In this document: positions 51,589 to 59,289 of the stretch, piece after piece
Numbering within the stretch: position 1 is the first letter of the stretch
How the letters are laid out: each line of letters starts with the position of its first letter
NCBI RefSeq assembly: GCF_000271305.1
Contig: NZ_AKGD01000001.1
Coordinates: 1,178,001-1,242,000, forward strand
Origin: Hydrocarboniphaga effusa AP103
GTDB taxonomy: Bacteria > Pseudomonadota > Gammaproteobacteria > Nevskiales > Nevskiaceae
Direction: 5' to 3'
Length of the DNA stretch: 64,000 nucleotides
Translations under genes and position numbers: made by a program
Notes under the pieces: generated by a model
What the model saw: only the letters and a program-made list of their open reading frames with translations
Told to the model about the DNA's origin: nothing
Database searches by the model: none

Positions 51589-53187
51589 TTAAGTGGTCTT
51601 GCGGACGGCGCCGGTGATCGCGCCTTCGTGCAGGTTCGCCGGGCGAGCGGTCCATTCCTCCCAGCGCCTGGCATCGACGTGATCGCGAATCAAACCACCG
51701 TCGACACCGGGCTTGATGCCCATGTACTCGAGCGCAGCGGCCATCGGATTGAAATCCGGCGACGTCGGATCGACACCTTCCTTGAAGCAGTTGCCCTGGT
51801 AGATCTGATGCACCGGGAGCCAGGCATGCACGTATTTCTCGGGCTCGTCGTGAAAGATGTCGCTGCAGCCGTCCGAACAGAAGTGGAAGATCTCGCCCTG
51901 ATACTCGCCCTGCCGATGCACGAACTCGCTCGCATCGTCCGGCTCGGTGTACAGGCAAGGCCATTGGCAGACCTGGCAGAGCTTCGGCAGCGTGTTGCTG
52001 CGAAACGGCGTGCCCTTGTCTTCGAGCTCGCGCCAGTACTCGAAGCGCGGACGATAGTAACGGTCGAACGTGTCCGGATACTTCTCCGAGAACCAGTCCA
52101 TCTCCTCTTTCGACGGCAGCCAGACCGGGAAGCCGAGCGCGTCACGGACCGTATAGAACACGCTCCACATTTCGTGGCTGACGCGACTCTTTTCCTTGAC
52201 CGTGACCTCGGCATACTTCGGCGGCCTGATGCCGTAGCGTGCAAGGTCGGCAAACAGGGCTCCACCATTTTCCTCGTAGTAGATCGTCCAGGCTTCGGAC
52301 CAGGACATCACGCGCTTGGGCAGCATGTAGTCCATCATCGTCGCGAGCAGCGCCAGCAAGCGGTAGCCGCGCCAGAACCACTTGTCGATCCATTTCTGCA
52401 CGAGCGGCACGTTGGCCGGGTCCTGTTCGAGCAGGAACTTGATCACCTCGATGCCGAGCGTCATGTGCCGCGCTTCGTCGGACTGAGCCGAGAAGCCGAA
52501 CGATACCGTCGACATGTCACCGTTGAACGCAGCCCCGGACATCCACGGCATGAAGGCCAGATTGGTCAGCACGTACTCGAACGCGAAGCTGATGGCGACG
52601 ATGAATTCGAACGGACCGCTGGAGACCGCGTCTTCGAAGAACGATTTCGGGATCGACAGATACCAGGCCCGATCGAACTGCTGCGGGAAGTCGGCCATCC
52701 CTTCGAAGTAGCGGTTGTAGTGGCTGATCGCGTGAATCTGCGTGGTCGCATGCCGCAGTTCGTCGATCGCCTGCATCTGCGCCGCGATGCGCGGTCCCAC
52801 GCCCGGGAACTCGCGCCCGAGAATGTTGAAGCCGCGATGCGAGGCGTATTCGAGCCCGACGATGCCGTTCAGGAACACCTTGAGCGCCTGCACGTAGCGC
52901 GCGTCGGTCACGTTGAACTGGCCGTTGTTCTGCTGAAAGGCGTCGATGATCGCGTAGAGCTTGCGCTCCTTTTCGCCCTGGTACTTCCAGTAGGCATCCA
53001 TCGTCAGCCGGAACGGGTCTTCCCACTTGTCCCAGTCGTGAATCCTGATGCCTTCGAAATCGACGTTGCGGAAGATGTCTTCTTTCTTCTGATAGCTAGG
53101 CTCCCAACCCAGGCCACGCGTCAGCAGTGCGTAGTTCTCTTTGAGGTTGAGCTTCTTGGCGGGCTTGCGGTCACCGTCGGCGGCCAT
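51589..53187 (-). CDS. dmpN: Phenol hydroxylase oxygenase large subunit
   Basis: A 532-residue alpha subunit holding the di-iron centre that inserts O into phenol to form catechol. Iron ligands are seen in the two E-x2-H motifs, IDELRHATTQ and SDEARHMTLG, plus the preceding Glu in VGLEYASHRG. The C-terminal YHS-like segment has CQVCQWPC and FCSDGC, a metal-binding addition normal for this subunit. Length and order are as in dmp/phe/mph operons. Confidence 0.97.
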   Translation of the reverse strand: MAADGDRKPAKKLNLKENYALLTRGLGWEPSYQKKEDIFRNVDFEGIRIHDWDKWEDPFRLTMDAYWKYQGEKERKLYAIIDAFQQNNGQFNVTDARYVQALKVFLNGIVGLEYASHRGFNILGREFPGVGPRIAAQMQAIDELRHATTQIHAISHYNRYFEGMADFPQQFDRAWYLSIPKSFFEDAVSSGPFEFIVAISFAFEYVLTNLAFMPWMSGAAFNGDMSTVSFGFSAQSDEARHMTLGIEVIKFLLEQDPANVPLVQKWIDKWFWRGYRLLALLATMMDYMLPKRVMSWSEAWTIYYEENGGALFADLARYGIRPPKYAEVTVKEKSRVSHEMWSVFYTVRDALGFPVWLPSKEEMDWFSEKYPDTFDRYYRPRFEYWRELEDKGTPFRSNTLPKLCQVCQWPCLYTEPDDASEFVHRQGEYQGEIFHFCSDGCSDIFHDEPEKYVHAWLPVHQIYQGNCFKEGVDPTSPDFNPMAAALEYMGIKPGVDGGLIRDHVDARRWEEWTARPANLHEGAITGAVRKTT

Positions 53188-53226
53188 GATGGTTCTCCTG
53201 TTCTGTGCGTTTGAGGGAACGACCGC

Positions 53227-53511
53227 TCAGGCGGTCTTCCACTCGAGAATGAATTCGTCTTCGGACTCGTCGACCTCGCCCGCGAGCGAGATCAGATTGA
53301 TCTGCATCTCGCGCAGATCGAAGCTGCGCCCCATACGCTCCTCGATCGATTCGCGACGAATCACGAGGCGCCCGGGACAGTCGATCTTGACCATCGCCGG
53401 GTATTCGTTGACCTGTGCGTTCGGGTTGTCCTCGCGTATCGCCTCGATGATCGCGAGCGTGTCGTTGTTGGCCTGCAGGGCGATGAAGACCGGCTGTGTG
53501 GATCGGGTCAT
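53227..53511 (-). CDS. dmpM: Phenol hydroxylase effector protein
   Basis: A 94-residue regulatory component without cofactors that binds the oxygenase and promotes turnover. Recognised by VFIALQANNDTLAIIEAI and EYPAMVKIDCPGRLVI, as in the MmoB/DmpM family. It lies between dmpL (8 bp upstream) and dmpN. Confidence 0.95.
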   Translation of the reverse strand: MTRSTQPVFIALQANNDTLAIIEAIREDNPNAQVNEYPAMVKIDCPGRLVIRRESIEERMGRSFDLREMQINLISLAGEVDESEDEFILEWKTA

Positions 53512-53519
53512 GGCCAGAC

Positions 53520-54515
53520 TCAGACCGTCAGGCCGAGCTTGGTCGCGCGCGCATCGAGCTGCGCGAGCACCGTCGACAGCGCTTCGTCCGCCGCATCGCC
53601 GAGCAGCGACTGCGACAAGGGCTTCACGGCGTCCGCCATGCGATCCCGCCACTGGCGGAACCACTGGCTGATGAGATCGCGATTCTCCGGGCTTTCGGCC
53701 GCTGCGGTCTTGATCGTGGCGTCGACCCACTTCGCGGTTTCCTCATACCAGCGCAGCAGGTAATCGGTCAGCGCGGACAAGGCCGATCCGCTGCGCGCGG
53801 CGATCCGCTTGTCGAACTGCTGATAGAAAAGCGGATAGACGACGCCGTCGGCCGCGAGATTCTGCGCCACCAGCACTTCGAACCAGTCGCGCGTGACGAA
53901 CAGCGCCTCGACCTGGGCACGCAACCCCTGCCAGAGCGGATCGTGCATCCACAGCGAGCGTCCGCGGCTCAGCGAATCGCCGGAATTGCCGTCGAGCAGC
54001 AGGCCGATGCGCGACAGATGCTGGGCCATGCCGAGCCGATCGGTGGTGACCATGATCGCCGCCTGGGTGATGGCCGTGCCGTACCCGTAGGCCGCCACAT
54101 GGCAATTGCTCATGTTCGCCCCCCACTCGTAGTGTCGCAGCGGAACCAGCGCGAACACGATGGACTCGCGAAGGTCTTCGGGCAGCAAACGCAGCAGCTC
54201 GCGCTTCTCCGCGAAATCGAGCTGGCGATCGAGCGCGTCCTGCTGCTTGGCGCGCGTCGTCGTGTAACTGCCGTAATAGAACTGCCGCGGGTCCTTGAGC
54301 GCATACCAGTCGCGCATCGCAACTGCGGTGCGACGGCGATCGTAGATTTCGCCGTCCGGATCCCACAGCGGCTTGTAGTGCAGGTTCACCTCGGGCTGCA
54401 CGTCGTAGGCAATCTCCTGGTAGCGCGTCGCCGGCTTGTCGCCGAAGCGACGGGCCAGATGCGCGAACGTGTTGCGGACCGGCTTGACGCCATTGGTCCT
54501 GATCTCGACCGCCAT
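53520..54515 (-). CDS. dmpL: Phenol hydroxylase oxygenase beta subunit
   Basis: A 331-residue beta subunit, structurally like the alpha subunit but without the iron ligands. It has the family's EIAYDVQPEVNLHYKPLWDP, DPRQFYYGSYTTTRAKQQ and MSNCHVAAYGYGTAIT. GAGGAGA precedes the ATG at 54515, which is the right start because the earlier frame overlaps dmpK. The length equals that of DmpL. Confidence 0.97.
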   Translation of the reverse strand: MAVEIRTNGVKPVRNTFAHLARRFGDKPATRYQEIAYDVQPEVNLHYKPLWDPDGEIYDRRRTAVAMRDWYALKDPRQFYYGSYTTTRAKQQDALDRQLDFAEKRELLRLLPEDLRESIVFALVPLRHYEWGANMSNCHVAAYGYGTAITQAAIMVTTDRLGMAQHLSRIGLLLDGNSGDSLSRGRSLWMHDPLWQGLRAQVEALFVTRDWFEVLVAQNLAADGVVYPLFYQQFDKRIAARSGSALSALTDYLLRWYEETAKWVDATIKTAAAESPENRDLISQWFRQWRDRMADAVKPLSQSLLGDAADEALSTVLAQLDARATKLGLTV

Positions 54516-54556
54516 GCAAGTTCTCCTCTTGAAGATGAAGTTCTGTTCGGGAAGCG

Positions 54557-54826
54557 CTATTCGGTAAGTCCGGGCCTGCCGTAACGCCATTTGGCTTGCT
54601 CGAGTTCGACTGCGAGCGCCTGCTCTGGCGTGAGTTCGATACAGCGGTTGGTGGCGCAGAATTCGGCGAAGTCGGCTTCGCTGAGCACGAGCTCGACCAT
54701 CAGATCGGCCGAGCCGATGCCGAACGAAAATTCGACGTATCCATGCTCGTTGGTCCGCTGACGCCTGACGAAACGTACGTTCGTGTCGACTTCGCCGAAC
54801 AGGGCCTTGCTTGGGCTTGGATTCAT
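54557..54826 (-). CDS. dmpK: Phenol hydroxylase assembly protein
   Basis: An 89-residue DmpK homolog, thought to help iron insertion into the oxygenase. It contains VRFVRRQRTNEHGYVEFSFG and CIELTPEQALAVEL. It is the first gene of the operon. A sigma-54 promoter (54903-54917) and a DmpR-type upstream site (55027-55042) lie before it. Confidence 0.92.
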   Translation of the reverse strand: MNPSPSKALFGEVDTNVRFVRRQRTNEHGYVEFSFGIGSADLMVELVLSEADFAEFCATNRCIELTPEQALAVELEQAKWRYGRPGLTE

Positions 54827-54902
54827 CGGAAACGCCGCTCCTCACGACCAACTCGCAGACTGGGCCGCTGATGCGCGGCTCGCTTTTTCGCGGGTCTACA
54901 TG

Positions 54903-54917
54903 GCAGCAGACATGCCA
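54903..54917 (-). promoter_or_regulatory. Sigma-54 promoter of the phenol hydroxylase operon
   Basis: On the minus strand TGGCATGTCTGCTGC gives a -24 TGGCA and a -12 CTGC with GG-N10-GC spacing, close to TGGCAC-N5-TTGC. The transcript would begin near 54891, about 65 bases before dmpK. An almost identical element stands before the dioxygenase gene (59120-59134). Confidence 0.85.
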
Positions 54918-55026
54918 GGCTCGAACACCCGGCTTCGACACACACGCATCGGATTGAGCACGCTAGGATTTATCGATCTTGCAGCGCGTATCTCATGTGC
55001 TCGTTCCGTCACGGCCGATGGTGCGA

Positions 55027-55042
55027 TCGATCAACTGATCAA
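55027..55042. promoter_or_regulatory. DmpR-type upstream activating sequence (dmpK promoter)
   Basis: TCGATCAACTGATCAA (minus strand TTGATCAGTTGATCGA) matches the known DmpR/MopR palindrome TTGATCAATTGATCAA at 14 of 16 positions. It is centred about 125 bp upstream of the -24/-12 element, normal for an enhancer-type activator. It also lies 124 bp before the activator gene itself. Confidence 0.88.
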
Positions 55043-55165
55043 ATTCCGCGTCGGTCCCGGCTGACTGGGTTGCATGAAATGCTTGCGCTGCATCGCAACA
55101 GGCTTTCAGGCGGGCGGACGCCGGGTGCTTGCTTTATGCTCCGGCGCAGGAGACAGGTGCATTCC

Positions 55166-56920
55166 ATGGCCCAAACGAAAAAAGAACCCGCTCAGGCGTC
55201 GGACAAGTCCACCGGCGCGATGCCGGACAACACGGATCTGGTTTCACGCATCCATTTTTCACCTGACGACGGCCACATCTGGCTGGACGATCAGCGCATG
55301 CTGCTGTGGCACGCCTCCGGCTTCGGCGTCCTGCGCCACGAGCTGATCGAGAGCCTCGGCACCGAGCGAGCGCGCGGCCTGCTCTCGCGCATGGGTTACA
55401 ACTCCGGAACGCATGACGCCGAGCTCGCGCGGCGCCTGCGCAAGGGCTCGGAGCCGGTCGATACGGTGCTCGTCGGCCCGCAGCTGCACATGCTGGAAGG
55501 CATCGGCACGGTCACGCCGGTCCGCACGCACGTCGACGAGGAGAACGGCCAGTTTTACGGCGAGTATCTCTGGCACGGCTCGGCCGAAGCCGAGGAGCAC
55601 ATTCGTCTCTACGGGCTCGAAGCCGAACCCGTCTGCTGGATGCAGATCGGCTACGCATCGGGCTTCACGAGCCGTTACATGGGCCGGCCGATTCTGTTCA
55701 AGGAAGTGCAGTGCAAGGCGCAGGGCGCGGACTGCTGCCGCATCGTCGGCAAGCCGGCCGAGGAATGGTCGGATGCGGAAACCGAACTCAATTCATTGCG
55801 TGCGGACCAGCTGACCGACGGCGTCGCGGCAAGCAGCGCGCCGCTGCTCGGCAGCGACGACGTCGTCGGCGTATCGGCCGGATTCAACTCGGTCTGCCAT
55901 AAGCTGCGGCGCGTCGCCAACACCCAGGCCACCGTGCTGTTTCTCGGTGAAAGCGGCGTCGGCAAGGAAGTGCTCGCGCGCAGCCTGCATCGCATCAGCA
56001 AGCGGTCCGAAGGGCCTTTCGTCGCCATCAACTGCGCCGCGATTCCCGAGAGCCTGATCGAATCCGAACTGTTCGGCGTCGAACGCGGCGCGTTCACGGG
56101 CGCCTCGCACAGCCGGCCGGGACGCTTCGAGCGCGCCTCGGGCGGGACCCTGTTTCTCGACGAAATCGGCATTCTGAGTGCCACCTCGCAAGGCAAGCTG
56201 CTGCGGGCCTTGCAAGAGCGCGAGATCGAACGAGTGGGCGGGCATCGCACGATCAAGGTCGACGTCCGCGTGGTCGCCGCAACCAATCTCGATCTTCAGG
56301 AAGAAGTACGCGCCGGACGCTTCCGCGCCGACCTGTTCTTTCGCCTCAACGTGTTCCCGATCATGGTGCCGCCGCTGCGCGAGCGTCTGGAAGACATCCC
56401 GGTCTTCATGAATCACTTTCTGCGCAAGTTCTGCGCCCTGCACGAACGCAAGGTGCTCGGGTTTACCGCACGCGCGATCGACGCGATGCTGAGCTACGAC
56501 TGGCCCGGCAATATTCGCGAGCTCGAGAACGTGGTCGAGCGCGGGGTGATCATGGCGCCGGACGATGGCGCGATCGATTCGGTGCATTTGTTCGGCGGCG
56601 GAGAGCGCGTGGAGCAACGCTATCTGGCCGTCGGAGCCGGCGGCGCATTGGGCCGCATGCCGACGACGGCGGGCGCCGCACCGGCGGCCGAAGCCGATGC
56701 GAGCCGCGTGCATCGCAAGGTGACCCAGCTGCTCGCCGGCATCGTCGACGATCGCGATACCACGACGCTCGACGATATCGAGGAAGCCCTGATCGACAAG
56801 GCCCTGCAGCTCTCGGGCGGCAATCTGTCCGCCGCCGCACGCACACTTGGCATGACGCGCCCGCAGCTGGCCTATCGCCAGAAGGTGCGCAGAGGCGAGG
56901 GCTCAGACGGCGGCGTTTGA
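55166..56920 (+). CDS. dmpR: DmpR/XylR-type sigma-54 activator, phenol sensor
   Basis: A 584-residue NtrC-family activator. An N-terminal effector-binding domain (about 40-230) ends with the V4R segment [13 protein letters not shown]. The AAA+ domain has GESGVGKE (Walker A), GAFTGA for sigma-54 contact and [10 protein letters not shown] (Walker B), and [16 protein letters not shown] Fis-type HTH ends it ([22 protein letters not shown]). The aromatic binds directly and relieves repression by the N-domain. The ATG at 55166 is preferred, since upstream codons are low-similarity. It overlaps the convergent tautomerase gene by 18 bp. Confidence 0.95.
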   Translation: MAQTKKEPAQASDKSTGAMPDNTDLVSRIHFSPDDGHIWLDDQRMLLWHASGFGVLRHELIESLGTERARGLLSRMGYNSGTHDAELARRLRKGSEPVDTVLVGPQLHMLEGIGTVTPVRTHVDEENGQFYGEYLWHGSAEAEEHIRLYGLEAEPVCWMQIGYASGFTSRYMGRPILFKEVQCKAQGADCCRIVGKPAEEWSDAETELNSLRADQLTDGVAASSAPLLGSDDVVGVSAGFNSVCHKLRRVANTQATVLFLGESGVGKEVLARSLHRISKRSEGPFVAINCAAIPESLIESELFGVERGAFTGASHSRPGRFERASGGTLFLDEIGILSATSQGKLLRALQEREIERVGGHRTIKVDVRVVAATNLDLQEEVRAGRFRADLFFRLNVFPIMVPPLRERLEDIPVFMNHFLRKFCALHERKVLGFTARAIDAMLSYDWPGNIRELENVVERGVIMAPDDGAIDSVHLFGGGERVEQRYLAVGAGGALGRMPTTAGAAPAAEADASRVHRKVTQLLAGIVDDRDTTTLDDIEEALIDKALQLSGGNLSAAARTLGMTRPQLAYRQKVRRGEGSDGGV

Positions 56921-57334
56921 AGCGTCGGCGCGGCGTGCGGCGACTTCGGCCGCGCGCAGCACCGATGCCGGCACGCCGCCGATCGCCCAGTTCTCGGGCG
57001 AAATGGGCCAGCAGCCACCACGCACGCGCTCGCGCCTGACGCCGAGGATGTCGACGATCAGATCGGTGAATCCGACGAGCAAGTGCTGCCGCTCCTCGAC
57101 CGAACGCCCTTCGAGCACCAGGAAGTGGAAGTACGGCGCATCGTCCGCACCCGCCTGCACCGATACGCCGCCGACGGCGATGCGCCTGGCCGCGTAAGCC
57201 TCGATGAACACGCGCACGCGCTCGATCGGGCTTTTCAGGCTTTGGGCATAGAAGCGGCTCGTCGCGGCCAGCAGGCGCTCGCATTGCTCATCGCTGTAGC
57301 GACCGTCGGCCAGATGAATCGTGAGGATGGGCAT
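56903..57334 (-). CDS. Fused two-domain 4-oxalocrotonate-tautomerase-like protein
   Basis: A 143-residue protein made of two tautomerase repeats. The first starts [17 protein letters not shown] with the catalytic Pro1. The second (from about residue 67, [17 protein letters not shown] ... [14 protein letters not shown]) lacks an N-terminal Pro because it is internal. The layout resembles cis-CaaD/MSAD-type or trimeric tautomerases. Its role is unclear. It might act on a product of catechol cleavage alongside dmpI. It sits downstream of the SDR and dioxygenase genes and ends inside the dmpR 3' end. Confidence 0.8.
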   Translation of the reverse strand: MPILTIHLADGRYSDEQCERLLAATSRFYAQSLKSPIERVRVFIEAYAARRIAVGGVSVQAGADDAPYFHFLVLEGRSVEERQHLLVGFTDLIVDILGVRRERVRGGCWPISPENWAIGGVPASVLRAAEVAARRADASNAAV

Positions 57335-57349
57335 TGGCGCTCTCCGATC

Positions 57350-58102
57350 TCAGGGCAGGCCCCTGCGCCGCCCAGCGTCCATGAACAAGGTGCTGCCCGC
57401 AAACGCGTCGGCCTCTTCGGCCAGCAGCAGCTCGACCGCCCATGCGATCTGCTCGACCGAGGTGAATGCCCCGATCGCGGATTCGCGCTTCATCTCGGCG
57501 TAGATCGAATCGACGCCAGCCCCGGCCAGCGCCGCCCGGGATTCGGCGACCCGACGCAAGCGCTCGGTATCCGCAGGCCCCGGCGCAATCAGATGCGCGG
57601 TGATGCCGCGCTCCCCGTAGGCCCACGACAACTGGCGCATCAGATTGGCGAGCGCCGCATTGGCGACACCCGCGGTGGCCGCATAAGCCGTCGGCTCGAA
57701 GCCGTAGTGACCGCCGATCGCGACGAGCCTCGAATGGCGCGCCAGCCGACGATCGACCGAACGCACCAGCCGCAGCATGCCGCCCACCTTGATGTTCACC
57801 GCATCGATGACGGCTTGGGTCGGAGCATCGCGAACGCCGCCTGCGGTCGCGACACCAGGACCGTGCACGACCATGCGGACGGGCCGGTCGAGATGCGCGG
57901 CTATCGCCTCGATGGCGCTGTCCGTGGCGATGTCCGCCGCGCAGGCGACGGTTCCGGGAGCTTCGGCGACGAGCGAGGCGAGCGAGTTCTCCGAACGAGC
58001 AACCGCAACGACCTTGAGCCCACGCTGCGCCAGACGGCGCACAATGACCTGCCCCATCGCGCCGGTGCTGCCGACGACGACGGCGATTTCCGCTGCGTTC
58101 AC
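57350..58102 (-). CDS. SDR-fold protein without the catalytic lysine
   Basis: A 250-residue Rossmann protein. The nucleotide motif is present as GSTGAMG, and DIATDSAIEAI follows. The NNAG motif is replaced by VHGPGV, and the active-site segment reads AYAATAGVANAAL: Tyr is kept, but the Lys of YxxxK is Ala. The C-terminal FAGSTLFMDAG end is normal. It may be a catalytically weak or non-canonical dehydrogenase, or a binding protein. It is 9 bp downstream of the dioxygenase gene and 15 bp before the fused tautomerase, so it belongs to the DmpR-controlled unit. Confidence 0.75.
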   Translation of the reverse strand: MNAAEIAVVVGSTGAMGQVIVRRLAQRGLKVVAVARSENSLASLVAEAPGTVACAADIATDSAIEAIAAHLDRPVRMVVHGPGVATAGGVRDAPTQAVIDAVNIKVGGMLRLVRSVDRRLARHSRLVAIGGHYGFEPTAYAATAGVANAALANLMRQLSWAYGERGITAHLIAPGPADTERLRRVAESRAALAGAGVDSIYAEMKRESAIGAFTSVEQIAWAVELLLAEEADAFAGSTLFMDAGRRRGLP

Positions 58103-58111
58103 GAGCGCGCC

Positions 58112-59044
58112 TCAGGTCAGCACGGTCAGGAAGCTTTCGCGCACGATGTTGTCCTGCGCGAAAGTCGCGCCGCCGAGATCGGTCGTGTCCCAGATGATCG
58201 TCGGCGTATCCGGATAGTGCACGTAGCCTTCGGCGAACACTTCGTTGCGGTTTCCCGACGGATCGAAGAAGTAAATCGTCGCACCGCGCGTCACACCGTG
58301 ACGGTTCGGACCGACGTCGACCGGAATGCGGTACTTGCCGATCTTGTCCGCCGCCTTGATGACGTCGTGCGCGGATTCGAGCAGGAACGAGACGTGATGG
58401 AAGCGATTCGGCTCGGGCTGCAGCACGAAGGCGATGTCGTGCGGCTTGGTCGAGCAGGTCAGGAACACCGCGAGCGAGATTCCGCTTTCATGATCGATGA
58501 TGCGTTCGGACAAGTCGAAGTCGAAGACCTTGGTGAACAGCTCGACGTTCTGGTCGATGTTGGTTCCGCCGAGCAGCGCATGATCGAGGCGGTTGATGTT
58601 GAAGCCGCGAATCACGCCTTCGTCCGGAGTCGTGCCCGGATTCAGCTGGCCCAGCGTGTTGCCGATCTGCTCCTTTTCCGCGTAGAGCTGCATGGTGTGG
58701 CCGCTCGCCAGCGTGAACTCGATGCGACGCCCGCTCTTGGGGTAGAAGCCCGCCTCGATGCGGCGGACATCGAGCCCGAAGTCGCGAACCTTGGATTCGA
58801 GTTCGGTCAGCGTGCGATCGTCGTAGACCTTCATCGCCACGTAGTCGAGGCCGGGGGCATCGGCTTCGCGCAGGACCAGGCAGTGATGATCGTGCTCATC
58901 CCAGGCCTTGTAATAGACTTGGCCTTTGTCGTCCTGCATGACTTCGTGCAGGCCCATGCGCTCGCCGTAATGCAGCCGCGCAGCCTTCATGTCCATCACC
59001 CGGATCGCGACTTCAGCCATCCGCAATACGCCACGCATCGCCAT
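58112..59044 (-). CDS. dmpB: Catechol 2,3-dioxygenase (extradiol)
   Basis: A 310-residue type I extradiol dioxygenase cleaving catechol to 2-hydroxymuconic semialdehyde. Two glyoxalase-like domains are present. Iron ligands are visible as LDHALLGG (His), RFHHVSFLLES (His) and NEVFAEGY (Glu). The terminal domain motif GPNRHGVTRGATIYFFDPSGNRNE is diagnostic. GGAGG precedes the ATG. It has its own sigma-54 promoter at 59120-59134, apart from the rest of the meta pathway, and heads a unit with an SDR and a tautomerase. Confidence 0.96.
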   Translation of the reverse strand: MAMRGVLRMAEVAIRVMDMKAARLHYGERMGLHEVMQDDKGQVYYKAWDEHDHHCLVLREADAPGLDYVAMKVYDDRTLTELESKVRDFGLDVRRIEAGFYPKSGRRIEFTLASGHTMQLYAEKEQIGNTLGQLNPGTTPDEGVIRGFNINRLDHALLGGTNIDQNVELFTKVFDFDLSERIIDHESGISLAVFLTCSTKPHDIAFVLQPEPNRFHHVSFLLESAHDVIKAADKIGKYRIPVDVGPNRHGVTRGATIYFFDPSGNRNEVFAEGYVHYPDTPTIIWDTTDLGGATFAQDNIVRESFLTVLT

Positions 59045-59063
59045 TGTTTCTTCCTCCAGTCAG

Positions 59064-59079
59064 GGCTCTTCGAAGAGCC
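59064..59079. repeat. Perfect 16-bp palindrome in the dioxygenase leader
   Basis: GGCTCTTCGAAGAGCC lies 20-35 bases before the dioxygenase ATG, between its sigma-54 promoter and its ribosome-binding site. In the mRNA it would form a stem of 6-7 bp with a UCGA-like loop. It could stabilise the transcript or affect translation. Confidence 0.6.
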
Positions 59080-59119
59080 GTCGTTGTGATCCGATGAACC
59101 GCTCGGTGAACGCCATCAA

Positions 59120-59134
59120 GCAGCGCTCATGCCA
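59120..59134 (-). promoter_or_regulatory. Sigma-54 promoter of the dioxygenase unit
   Basis: On the minus strand TGGCATGAGCGCTGC has -24 TGGCAT and -12 CTGC with GG-N10-GC spacing. It shares TGGCAT-N5-CTGC exactly with the promoter before dmpK. The transcript would start near 59108, about 64 bases before the ATG. Confidence 0.85.
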
Positions 59135-59229
59135 TCGGTTCCATTGCCGGATTACCCTCTTCATCCAGTTGATCCAGAAGCGTTTTTCGGACCGCTTCAT
59201 CGAAACTCGAAATGCTGCGCCGCGGCATC

Positions 59230-59245
59230 TCGACCAATTGATCGA
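59230..59245. promoter_or_regulatory. DmpR-type upstream site 1 (dioxygenase promoter)
   Basis: TCGACCAATTGATCGA (reverse TCGATCAATTGGTCGA) agrees with TTGATCAATTGATCAA at 13 of 16 positions in one orientation. It is centred about 110 bp upstream of the -24/-12 element and 44 bp from the next site. Confidence 0.75.
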
Positions 59246-59273
59246 ATCGCTTCGCGGATCGCCGGGTCGCGGA

Positions 59274-59289
59274 TCGATCAATTGATGAT
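59274..59289. promoter_or_regulatory. DmpR-type upstream site 2 (overlaps transporter 3' end)
   Basis: TCGATCAATTGATGAT matches the UAS consensus at 13 of 16 positions. The 44-bp step from site 1 is close to four helical turns, so both can be on one DNA face. The site covers the stop codon and last codons of the upstream MMPL transporter gene. Confidence 0.75.
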
